From positions 23,964,173 to 24,028,172 of the forward strand of contig NC_135562.1 of assembly GCF_964340395.1 (NCBI RefSeq): a stretch of DNA of 64,000 nucleotides. Reading direction: 5' to 3'. The notes under the pieces were generated by a model. It worked only from the letters and a program-made list of their open reading frames with translations, was not told where the DNA came from and ran no database searches. The position numbers were made by a program, and so were the translations under genes. Positions 12,817-23,738 of this stretch are shown one piece after another. Within the stretch, counting starts at the first letter, position 1. Every line of letters begins with the position of its first letter. This stretch comes from Glandiceps talaboti (lineage: Eukaryota > Hemichordata > Enteropneusta > Spengelidae).

Positions 12817-14056
12817 GGGAGAGATCAGTTTTTACGGCCGGGGTGGGCCAGTGACTTTTTGTTCGTGTCGTACTTAAAAATAGTGACCCCCCTGCCATTC
12901 ATCCACAAAACAAACCAACGCCCTCCTACAAATAAAAAACACTGAATCCCCCCACCCTCATCTGTTGACAAGAAACATTCTTCTTGTTCTTGCAAAAGAC
13001 ATGCTATTCTCAAAGCATAATACCTCACACCGGATAGTTAATTTTACATGTTACATTATCAGTAATTTTAAGACTTAGTGTATCTGGTAAATTGCTAACC
13101 AAAATCCATTGCTTCACATGTATAAAGCTCTTTAGACAGGAACCCTATGAGAAGTATGATTGTCTGTTCATGGACAAACAAAATATTCATGGTTTAGTAC
13201 CCAAAAGCTCTAGGATATCTCTCTGATTGAATGAACTATTACCATAGATTAATTCAGCTAATTATCAAGTACAATATTATAAATGGAATTAATATAATTG
13301 TAAACCCATGTCAATAACTGTCAATATATGTACACACATTGACCAGCTTGCACTCTTCAAGACACTTGTTTGTCCTGTTCATAATTGTTCAGTTTAATTA
13401 TGGTACTGACTTGAAACTCCCCTCCCTTCATTGACCAAACTGCCAATTTTAACGAAAATGTTTTAGAACAAGTTTTGAATAATGAAATGTGATGAATGTC
13501 ATTGATTTCAAAATAGAAATTAAAAAATGTCATCAAAAAGTTGTCTGTACTACAGCTGTTTCAGAACTTGATTACTAATTCAGTTCACTTACTAGCTATG
13601 TTGTCCAGTATATTGCTGACAACATGATAGCCTAGAAAATAAATAAATTATAAGATCAAGGAAATGTTATATTATGATCTGCTGTCTGCTGACAAAATTT
13701 TACCCGTAGTATACAGTCTCTCAATGATGGATTTAACATATTCCGGGGGAGATGTAAAATCGAATTATTTTCCTCATAACTTTGCACTGTGTTTGTACTA
13801 TAGAAGTCCCGGCTACACCTCATCTAACTAAATTGGTCAAAATATAAAATAGTTGCACACAGCACAGCCAATTTCAATTCAGTAAGCTTATGTAGAATTA
13901 TGTAGTGCTATGAATACAAAGCCAGTATGGAGTGAGGAAAAATTAGCTCTTTTAGTGGCACTGGTGTATTTTAATGACATGCATTGCCATGCATCCTTTT
14001 GAGTCCAAAATTGTGGTCACCCCCCCCCCCCCGGGCGGTAAAAACTGATCGATCCC
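12817..14056. mobile_element. 1.24-kb TIR element with poly-C end
   Basis: Left GGGAGAGATCAGTTTTTACG at 12817 mirrors the right end CGGTAAAAACTGATCGATCCC (14036-14056), and both continue into G-rich or C-rich tracts next to GTGAC or GGTCACC. Flanks are TAA on the left and GAA on the right, so a duplication is at best degraded. It resembles the 3208-5440 element in having G-starting TIRs and long C/G homopolymers. No transposase was seen inside. Confidence 0.6.
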
Positions 14057-15414
14057 GAAAAACCCACTGTGCTTTGGCATTATGGACAAATTACAAGTAT
14101 AAAGCCTAGAGTGGATCACCTTGGCAAACTCAGAAGTTATACTTTTTAATCACAAGCTATGCATATCACTTCCTTTGCCACGTTTGATTCTCCATATTGG
14201 CTTTTTAGAGCACGAAAGCGTATCGGAGGGCCTTTTAAAATTATAACCAAGCACGGAAAATATCCTAACAAATCCCTGGCTGAAATGAATGTGTTAACCA
14301 CAGCTTGTTTCCCTCACGTACAGGAGCTCCGCCTATCTTATTTACATATGATAGTCTTTCCCGACATGCATTTGGTTGGATTGAAATGGCGTACGATTTT
14401 AGAATATTTTGGTGTTCGAGTCAGTAAACTTTTCGTTTCTATTTCGATCAGTGAAGGCGAAACGACGAACTTTCTGTAGAACGATAACTGTTTGATGTTG
14501 AAGTTGAGATCGTATCTACATCAGCGCTCACGTTGTGACGAGACTGGTCGTTTATCTTAGAAGGCGGAAGTGTATTCGATTGTGGAGCCCAGTTGGACGA
14601 CTGCAGCGATTAGCTCAACACTTTGTGTTGGAACACCAGACGAAACTGTACCCGTCATCGTTCTGTCGTTCGGATAAAACCTATTGGATGCTATCTCTGA
14701 CAGTAAGTTTAATCATTACTTTATATTGTTTCTCTTGCAAGCTGCAGTTGTTCGGTTCTAGATAAATGCACGTCACATCGGAAACACGTGATATTTGAAG
14801 TGATGTGTGATTCGTACATTTGTATATATACCAGGCCCCATTGAAACTCGGTCAACTTTCATGATGTCGATTCGTAGTAGGTTAACTCGAAGTGGCCTCT
14901 CTTCTCTGCAAGTGTTTGGCGCGCAATGTGCCAGTCAGAACAACGAACTTGAGGCCTGCAAGGTTATATCGTAAAAAGCTGATCGAGACAGTCGACAAAA
15001 GTTGTAACGAGCGCACTCTGTTTATAATGATTTAAACTCTCGCTTTATCAACATCATAAACTTTTTAGTCTTACATAAATGTCCTTGGTGTCTAGCCGTT
15101 AACAGAGTTTTGAAAACATATTAATACTTACGGGTATCGTAAACAAAAGACAGCACTGCACTTGTACAATTCATGAAGTGTGTCATTTGTTCCATGTGAC
15201 GAGTTCGTAGTCTTAGCGATGGTGTTGAGGTAACTGAAGTTGTTACTAGTCTACATGTAGCTAAAAATCAGAGACTTTCAAAGTAGACTCAATAGACAAC
15301 AAGGATAGTAGGGTATCTCAGTGTCTAGCTATGATGTACAGTGCATCAATGCAGGATCACTGTGTATACTACCAGATTTAAGTTTCATGAATTTGACAGT
15401 TTCGGTAAAGAAAC
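14057..15414. other. Unique stretch with short unsupported frames
   Basis: A 106-codon frame at 14159-14479 and a 76-codon frame at 14535-14765 have no recognisable motifs or flanking signals. I treat the region as unannotated. Confidence 0.4.
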
Positions 15415-15966
15415 CACAGACCCTACTATAACCATAGACCCTACTATAACCATAGACCCTACTATAGCCATAGACCCTACTATAACCATAGACCCTACTA
15501 TAACCATAGACCCTACTATAACCATAGATCCTACTATAACCATAGACCCTACTATAACCATAGACCCTACACAAACCATAGACCCTACTATAACCATAGA
15601 CCCTACTATAACCATAGTCCTTACTATAACCATAGTCCTTACTATAACCATAGACCCTACTATAACCATACTATAACCATACTATAACCATACTATAACC
15701 ATAGACCCTACTATAACCATAGACCCTACTATAACCATAGTCCTTACTATAACCATAGACCCTACTATAACCATACTATAACCATACTATAACCATACTA
15801 TAACCATAGACCCTACTATAACCATAGACCCGAGTGTAACCATAGACCCTACACAAACCATAGACCCTACTCAAAACATAGACCCTACTATAACCATAGA
15901 CCCTATACAAACCATAGACCCTACTATAACCATAGACCCTACACAAACCATAGAACCTACTATAAC
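15415..15966. repeat. 18-bp satellite, left block (about 31 units)
   Basis: The unit GACCCTACTATAACCATA is repeated head to tail, with ACACAAACC variants and short 11-bp ATACTATAACC units. It is the same family and orientation as the blocks at 17126 and 23739. Confidence 0.97.
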
Positions 15967-15971
15967 CATAG

Positions 15972-17125
15972 CAGTGTTCTCCCCAGGATTTGTTGATAGG
16001 ATATCGACTCATTAGCATAAATTAGCATAAATTTACATATAATTATATTCCCGAAAAATCAAAGTACATCATAATATCAAACAAGTAGTACTTGTACATG
16101 TGGCCAAAGGAAAGTTGAAGGCCAATTAATTTATTACTTCAAAATATTAGCACCAATAAGAAACTCATAAAGCAGTGTTATTGATTATTATTGTTAGGGA
16201 AGCTGAAATTATTTAAATCTTAATGTCCACAGATATTAGACTTTCGAAACACGAAAAGTTTGTGTACAGCTACCGGCAGACATCATGTTAGTCCAAAATA
16301 TCGTGATACACGAGACTTACTATACTTCCCTATGGAGGACTTCAAAAACTCGCGATAGTTTGTGACGTCATGGCCGCCATATTGGAAAATCCATGCTTTC
16401 ATCGTAGTCGCACGATGTATCAATCTACAATGTCAAACTACAAACTAAACGTGTTTTCAGGGTAAAATTGAACATGAAACTGATAATCGGAGATAACATC
16501 GCCACTTTATCGAAAGGTACATTAGTCTGTTCAACTCTTTTCATGACATTGAAGAATACACATGCTCTTGGGTTGAGACATACTCGGTGTTATCACTGTT
16601 ACTCTGTCACTCTAGACACTGAATGTCAACTTCATGCGTTTGTCGAACTTTTATACTTTATAGTAAAATGGCACGGCATCGTTTGATTTTATAGTTGTCA
16701 AAATCTGGCAGTTCCGACATGCTTCTACGGTCGAACCGACGTTACGGATGGGCCGGTTTTGCCTTTGATTTACCGAAAGCTGTTGTACCGAGTGTGAATC
16801 ACACTACCATTAGCGGGTTTACGCATTTTATTCCTATCGAAAACAATACTGACGGCAAACTTCAATGAAATCTGTCTGGTAATGGTAGAGGGTTGAATAG
16901 TCGTTTGAATTAATTAGACACTCTTTAGTTTTACTTGCTGCTTATGTGTGAAGGATCAATACAAACGTTGTGAAACAACAAAGGCGTCAGCTGACCGATT
17001 GCCAGATGAACAATATTTACCGAACCCTATACAATCTGATAGCGTATCGGGACAACTGATAGCGTATCGGCGAAAATTAAAGGATATCGGGCCCGATACG
17101 CTAAAACCCTCTGCGGAGAACACTG
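15972..17125. mobile_element. hAT-like non-autonomous element, copy 1 (5-bp duplication)
   Basis: It begins CAGTGTTCTCCCCAGG and ends in the complement (CCTCTGCGGAGAACACTG). It is flanked by CATAG at 15967-15971 and 17126-17130, a 5-bp direct repeat inside the 18-bp satellite. CAGTG-starting TIRs are hAT-like, and a hAT subgroup with 5-bp duplications is known, so that is my assignment. The 1154-bp interior has no transposase frame. Copies 2 and 3 confirm the ends. Confidence 0.8.
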
Positions 17126-17232
17126 CATAGACCCTACTATAATCATAGACCCTACTATAAATTATAATCATAGATCCTACACATACCATAGACCCTACAT
17201 GTACTATAACTATAAATTATACTATAACCATA
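17126..17232. repeat. 18-bp satellite, middle block (about 6 units)
   Basis: Diverged units of the same satellite, including TATAAATTATAATCATAGA interruptions, between the hAT-like copy and the 6.5-kb TIR element. Confidence 0.93.
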
Positions 17233-17359
17233 GACTGTCGACAGTCGCTCGCGCCTTTTTTCCCTCCGCTTTATCTAAACTCCGATCCGGTGCAACACTA
17301 GTCAAATGCAAACTGATATCGAGGGCCGAAGGCCCGAGCGACTGTTGTCCCTTGCCGCA

Positions 17360-18630
17360 TCTCCCTTGCTATTAGTATTACTTATTCATGATGTGACGTC
17401 ATTTAATGGGGCGTTTCTCTACTTGTCTTCTTAAATGCATTTTGATGGTCATAATCTTTTTCCTTTCCTATCTTTCTTTGTTAAAGCTTGAAACCGCGTG
17501 TTTTTTTAACATTCGTAAATGACGTTGACGACCTCGACGCCCGATACATTGTCATGCTCACTAGGCCTTTTGTTTAGCAGCTAGCTGTTACAGTGGTTAT
17601 GGTAGCGAGAGAGTGCTACGGATGTCGACTTATTGTACCAACTCCGACCGACACTCCACTCAAGCAATAGATGTTTTGGACACCCTTTTTACCTTCCCTC
17701 GACTGCAGCTAGCATATTATATAGCAATGCAATTCATGTATAAAATGTGTGATAGTGAGGCGTAGATAATAGTCAAATGTGCAAATGGTAGACGTTCTAC
17801 CTGAAACAAAAACAGAAAAGTGTCTCCATATTTACCACGGCATGACACGTCTCCGACACGTCTTCAACTAGTGCCTCCTCAGAGTACTGAGTCTATATAT
17901 ACCTAAAGCTATTGCACCCCATTATTTCAGATTCCGATTGAGGAGTCAATTTACGTAATCTTTATCACGATGCTATATGATATGACAGTTTGTTGTGTCT
18001 TTTCCATGATGTTTTCTTTTTATGTGATTTTTGTTGTTGATGTCGGGGGGGGGGGGGGAAACTTTGGGTCGGCCGGATAATGAAAAACAGAAAAAAAAAT
18101 AGGGTGACCCCAATAAATTTAAGTACGTCAGACAACAATTTATTAGCATTTCATGGTCATCTGATTTTTGAAATTTTACAGTTGAAGAAAGATCAGTACA
18201 GGCAATCACGAGTAAAAATACCCAATACCATACCGAACTTCAGACTCCTTTACTTAGTTGAAGTTTTTGCTACACTGTGAACATTTTATTGTTACATATT
18301 CAAACAATGCGAATCTTGTTGTATTCAAAATTGAATTTGAAACCATTTTCAAAAGAAATGCGATACTAACAATTACTGTATGATACAAAATCGAGACAAT
18401 ATGATAAACTCGTAGTTTATATACTTCCAGGTAGTTTGTATTTTACAAATACTGTGTTGTAAATTAGAACAATGCTCATTAATGGATAATCGTAGGGCAA
18501 CTCTTCTTCTTTCGACATATGGCACACTTCCTACTTTATTGGCCATTGAAAATATTGAAATTTTATGATAGTCAACGCCACGATCGTACGAACAGAGGCT
18601 ACAGACGTGACTCTGACAGAAGTTCTATCC
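17360..18630. other. Interior of the 6.5-kb element, nothing recognised
   Basis: It contains a poly-G run at about 18043-18058. No supported gene. Confidence 0.4.
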
Positions 18631-18634
18631 AGTG

Positions 18635-18720
18635 TTCGATCTAGGATACCATAAAGGAGGGCCATTGTGGGCCCCTACCTGTGCAAAAAGGGGGCCACTT
18701 GAGAAAAAAGAGGGCCATCA
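18635..18720. mobile_element. Possible hAT-type terminus
   Basis: CAGTGTTCGATCTAGG followed by repeated GGGCCA motifs looks like the end of a hAT element. No matching opposite end was found, so the boundary is one-sided. Confidence 0.35.
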
Positions 18721-18934
18721 TTGTCCACCATGAAAGGGAAAAATCAGGACTCTCACGATGATGAATATCACTAATTAAATGTTCCACTTATGAAAACATG
18801 ACAGTTTTACATTGAAAATAAATATTTAAAGCAGGGACACGCCAAAAGCAAATATCTTCAGACTTGTTTGACCAGGTGACACTGATAAAAAGATGGAAGT
18901 ATATCATTATGGGGAAGAAGAAGAAGGAGAAAAG

Positions 18935-19216
18935 TCAGGTGAATATTTTTAACATTTTTATTTCAACTTTGACAGCTTGTGCAACCTGCGCATCTACATT
19001 GACTGAGGCACGTTGACAGTTTTTTTTTAGTTGCAGTTTTAGAATTGCTTGATGGTGATCTTTATTTCCAGCATGGCTACTCATGGTTGAAGTCTTAAAA
19101 TTTTTACATCCTTCACCAATGGTAAATGGATTTTTTTTGTTTGCTTCCTTGCAGATCCGGCAAAACATTCCATTTTCCTCGAAATACAGCCAATGCCATA
19201 TAGCCAACCATTTATC
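18935..19216 (-). pseudogene. TTF-type zinc-finger exon of a hAT-like transposase
   Basis: The reverse strand encodes WLAIWHWLYFEENGMFCRIC, then KEANKKNPFTIGEGCKNFK and STMSSHAGNKDHH. This order (WLxxWxWL, GMFCxxC, FxxG..FK, STxxxH..xxH) matches the TTF/ZNF862-type zinc finger at the N-terminus of hAT transposases and their domesticated relatives. A good splice acceptor (TTTTCTTCTTCAG) sits immediately before the codons for DKWLAIW, so the exon starts at 19216. The frame ends at 18935 without the RNase-H-like catalytic domain or the hAT dimerisation domain, so only a fragment remains. Upstream exons were not identified. Confidence 0.6.
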
Positions 19217-20164
19217 CTGAAGAAGAAAACATTCGTTCAAACTTTTTATTATGTGTAAATGACTGTGAAACAAATAAAAGATATATTTTTGGTCAATGAT
19301 ATGTCATGTCCAAAAACGGAAAAGAAATGGCACTAAATCACTCACATGATGCCCACAGTGACAGATTATTAAAGACTAATGACAACCTGGTACAGACAAC
19401 TAACCAAAATCCTGCAAAAGTTTCAAAAGTATTTATCAACAGTTTAATTCTCCACCTGATAAGGGTAGTGCAAAATTAAGTCACATCAAATTCATGACAG
19501 GACTAAAAAAATATTCATAATTACACTGCCACTATAAATAATTGGAAGCAGATTGCAAATATTCTATTACAACTGAAACTAAGCCGAAAATAAAAACACT
19601 ACCTCGTTTAATTCTACCAAGAAAGCCTCTTCATCGATTTACTACTCTGTGAATTTATCTTTTGCCATTAACTCTACGTTACATGCGGCAAAACATTTAA
19701 AAGGAAACATATCTGTCTCACGGGGAATCGGATATTTGCCGTAACATTTGTTTTGGAGAAGTTTTCAAAATGCAAACATCGACTTCTGATTTTCACCAGA
19801 TTATCAAAATTTATCGTAGTCCATCTAAGTACAAAATTTCTTGTACTCTGGATGGACTAACTCTTTTTTTTTACTGTGAATCGATTCGCGAGATGAAAGT
19901 GGGACAATGTCGGGCAAACAATGTCATTGCCGACCTACCTGGGGATGACGAGTCGACGTTGACCCAACATCTGTCTTCCCTCCCGTTTCGTTCTGGCATG
20001 CTGATGCATCGACTGTTGGGGCTGCATCGGCTGAAACTGTTTCCCCTTCAGCTGGCTTCGGTACATGTTAAAAGTCAGAGAGCAACCGCTGGCGTTTCAC
20101 CATTGCGGCCCTCAACGCTAGTACTTACTGACTGTGAGCATCCATTTTGAAAATGAAAAGCATG

Positions 20165-22342
20165 CAGTGTTCTCCCCAGGATTTGTTGATAGGATATCGG
20201 CTCATTAGCATAAATTAGCATAAATTTACATATCATTATATTCCCGAAAAATCAAAGTACATCATAATATCAAACAAGTAGTACATGTACATGTGGCCAA
20301 AGGAAAGTTGAAGGCCAATTTATTACTTCAAAATATTAGCACCAATAAGAAACTCATAAAGCAGTGTTATTAGACCCCGCGGACGAAGTCCGGAATGGGG
20401 ACTTATGGATTGGGTTCCGTCTGTCCGTGCGTCCGTGTGTCCGTCCGTCCGCAGCCGTTTCTTGGAGATGCCTGGACCGATTTTTTTCAAACTTGGTACA
20501 GGGGCAACATGCTATGGCATACATATGCACGTCAATTTGTTTTATGATACGATCCAATATGGCCAATATGGCGAATTTTCCCTGTCTAAAGCCATAACTC
20601 AGACATGCTTTAACAGATCTCATTCAGAGTTGGTATTAGGACAGTGTTCTATGACATACATGTGCATATTCATTGTTGTCATGATACGATCCAATATGGC
20701 CGCCTAGCAGCCATTTTGTTTGTGAATTTTCCATGTCCAAAGCCATAACTCAGACATGCTTGAACAGATCTCATTCAAAGTTGGTATTAGGACAGTGTTC
20801 TTTGACATACATGTGCATATCCATTTTCATTTGTGATACGATCCAATATGGCTGCCTGGTAGCCATTTTGTTTGCGAATTTTCATGTCCAAAGCCATAAC
20901 TCAGACATGCTTGAACAGATCTCATTCAAAGTTGGTATTAGGACAGTGTTCTATGACATACATGTGCATATCCATTTTCGTCGTGATATGATCCAATATG
21001 GCTGCCTGGCAGCCATTTTGTTTGTGAATTTTCCATGTCCAAAGCCATAACTCAGACATGCTTAAACAGATCTCATTCAAAGTTGGTATTAGGACAGCGT
21101 TCTATGACATACATGTGCATATCCATTTTCGTCGTGATACGATCCAATATGGCTGCCTGGCAGCCATTTTGTTTGTGAATTTTCCATGTCTAAAGCCATA
21201 ACTCAGACTCCATTTTCATCGTGATATGATCCCCCATACCCAACCAATCCTTTATTGTTGGAGGCATATTCCATGTCCAACAAGCACACACAACATATCT
21301 AAGTCTGTTTGTTTTAGGTTCACAAATGTTGTTGCGTGATCAGAGTAGTGATAATTCCTTAAAACCCAATTATAGCGGGGACTATGTCATTCTCAATGAC
21401 TTGTTGATTATTATTGTTAGGAAAGCTGAAATTATTTAATTAGATTAATTTAATTAGACTTTCGAAACACGAAAAGTTTGTGTACAGCTACCGGCAGACA
21501 TCGTGTTTGTCCGAAATATCGTGATACACGAGACTTACTATACTTCCCTATGGAGGACTTCAAAAACTCACGATAGTTTGTGACGTCATGGCCGCCATAT
21601 TGGAAAATCCATGCTGTCATCGTAGTCGCACGATGTATCAATCTACAATGTCAAACTACAAACTAAACGTGTTTTCAGGGTGAAATTGAACATGAAACTG
21701 ATAATCGGAGATAACATCGCACTTTATCGAAAGGTACATTAGTCTGTTCAACTCTTTTTATGACATTGAAGAATGCACATGCTCTAAGGTTGAGACATAC
21801 TCGGTGTTATCACTGTTACTCTGTCACTCTAGACACTGAATGTCAACTTCATGCGTTTGTCGAACTTTTATACTTTATAGTAAAATGGCACGGCATCGTT
21901 TGATTTTATAGTTGTCAAAATCTGGCAGTTCCGACATGCTTCTACGGTCGAACCGACGTTACGGATGGGCCGATTTTGCCTTTGATTTACCGAAAGCCGT
22001 TGTACCGAGTGTGAATCACACTACCATTAGTGGGTTTACGCATTTTATTCCTATCGAAAACAATACTGACAGCAAACTTCGTTGAAATCTGTCTGGTAAT
22101 GGTAGAGGGTTGAATAGTCGTTTGAATTAATTAGACACTCTTTAGTTTTACTTGCTGCTTATGTGTGAAGGATCAATACAAACGTTGTGAAACAACAAAG
22201 GCGTCAGCTGACCGATTGACAGATGAACAATATTTACCGAACCCTATACAATCTGATAGCGTATTGGGACAACTGATAGCGTATCGGCGAAAATTAAAGG
22301 ATATCGGGCCCGATACGCTAAAACCCTCTGCGGAGAACAATG
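20165..22342. mobile_element. hAT-like non-autonomous element, copy 2 (carries an insertion)
   Basis: It has the same ends as copy 1 (CAGTGTTCTCCCCAGG; right end GGAGAACAATG with one substitution), flanked by GCATG at 20160-20164 and 22343-22347. Without the 1032-bp repeat at 20372-21403 its length is about 1144 bp, matching copy 1. The two independent 5-bp duplications (CATAG, GCATG) agree. Confidence 0.85.
20372..21403 (+). repeat. Hairpin-headed repeat family A, full copy, 151-bp internal units
   Basis: The 5' head folds as CCCC (20375-20378), GGAC, loop GAA, GTCC, GGGG (20397-20400). It is followed by a CGTCCGTCCG stretch, then five or so units of about 151 bp (CGATCCAATATGGC starts at 20687, 20839, 20989 and 21140). 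The 3' end is GCGGGGACTAT, then a terminal hairpin GTCATT-CTC-AATGAC and TTG. It is inserted in hAT-like copy 2 at a TT: copy 1 has the empty site GTTATTGATT. Frames running through the units are not conserved between units. Confidence 0.85.
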
Positions 22343-23611
22343 GCATGTGATTTGCATACGCTGACCTGAGATGTAGACTAACCTCAGCCCCTTTTACCCA
22401 ACTACCTTTGCAGTTACGTCGTTTATATGCATTTGTATAGATACATGTGAAGTTACAAAGAGGGATGGGTAATTAATTTTCGGTATGAGGTATATTACGA
22501 CCAGTTTCGAAAAGCTTGTGACTTGTCAATGTTGAATACATATGGCATATGCAGACTCCAAATTGTTGCGCCCGAAAAGGCGCACAGACTTTAGAAATAG
22601 TGGCCAATCGGATTTTTTTAGCGCAAATTGCGCAATGGCGCGGCCTAGATCGAACACTGTCTATCTACCAGCACTTCATAGCAATGGATTGCGTACACCA
22701 AGGGTGCAAGGGTGGTTGTGTCACTTCATAGCAATGGATTGCGTACACCAAGGGTGCAAGGGTGGTTGTGTATATAAATGGATGTGAAATGATGGTAAAA
22801 CCACAGACAAGTTGTCTGTGGTACAAAGTACTAACATGTTATAAACTGTGCAGTCAGAGTTTAGAACAGTACGTCAGTCTGAACTTGCAGTCATGATGAG
22901 TTTTAAAGATGTCAATTATTGTCACCGAAGATCAGAGAGAGGCGGTCAAGGTGTTGTTTGGCGTAACTTTTCTGGCGTCTGACCGAAAGTAATTTCGACG
23001 CATGCAGTAGTTACATACGTCATATATTCATAATGACTTGGTCACATTACGGTAGGTAGATATGTCAATGGTCGGAACACGTGCATAACTGCAGTTTAGC
23101 AGGAGCTATCGCTAAGTTGATACCACTTCCCTATTGTTTAGCAAAATTACCACAAATAAAAGGGCCTTCGCCGTTTATATACGGGATTATATTAGCGCTA
23201 TCATTGTATCAATGGGGATACTACTAGGACAATGGTGTTGCAGACGTTGTCAGCTGTATCGAGAACGATCAGAGCGACTTCATAGCCCGGGCGTCATAGG
23301 CTATGGACTTGCCACAGCTGTATCGAGAACAATCGGAGCGACTTCATAGCCCGGGCTCCATAGGCTATGGACTTGCCACTTCCTGTCAGTACACTAACGA
23401 AAACATCTTTCCCAGAGACACAGGCATCTATAATTATTCTCTGAAAGTCTTTCAAGTGTGAGTGAGTATCCAAGTTTCTCCAATGCGTCTCGATATGTTG
23501 ACTTGCTTGGTGACTACACCATGTTCATTTTGATTGACAAGCCTTATGAACTATGACCTAAATGTCAAATAGTCTACAAACTGAATGTCCCTATTGTTAT
23601 CGCATGAGGGC
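22343..23611. repeat. 6.5-kb element interior with two short tandem duplications
   Basis: A 50-bp unit is duplicated at about 22674-22773 (GCAATGGATTGCGTACACCA in both), and a 64-bp unit at about 23250-23377 (GCGACTTCATAGCCCGGGC in both). The remainder has no supported gene. Confidence 0.75.
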
Positions 23612-23738
23612 GCGGCAAGGGACAACGGTCACTCGGGCCTTCAGCCCTCGATATCAGTATGCGATTATAGTAGTGTTGTGCAGGATCAGAGTTTAGATAA
23701 GACGTATGAAAAAAAGGCGCGAGCGACTGTCGACAGTC

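Larger units (their letters stand above)
17233..23738. mobile_element. 6.5-kb element with about 127-bp TIRs inserted in the 18-bp satellite
   Basis: Left end 17233-17359 and right end 23612-23738 are inverted copies of each other. Both tips are the self-complementary GACTGTCGACAGTC, followed by GCTCGCGCCTTTTTT, TATCTAAACTC, CTGATATCGAGGG and GTTGTCCCTTGCCGC. Satellite of the same orientation lies directly outside both ends, so the element split one array. Inside are a TTF-type zinc-finger exon on the reverse strand, a second hAT-like copy and two short tandem duplications. The target duplication cannot be read because the target is periodic. Confidence 0.75.

Noticed and set aside
14159-14479. 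106-codon forward frame
   Set aside because: No motif, no flanking signals, no support from composition; could be chance.
15415-15676. Thr-rich DPTITI repeat frame resembling an antifreeze or surface protein
   Set aside because: Same satellite, forward frame; unit-length variants break it and it has no signal peptide.
19770-20150. 126-codon forward frame next to hAT-like copy 2
   Set aside because: No recognised domain. The reverse strand of the same segment might carry an upstream exon of the zinc-finger gene, but this could not be shown.
20364-21050. Frames through the 151-bp units (also 32252-33051 and 45673-45927)
   Set aside because: 151 is not a multiple of 3, frames differ from unit to unit, and both strands are open over short stretches only.
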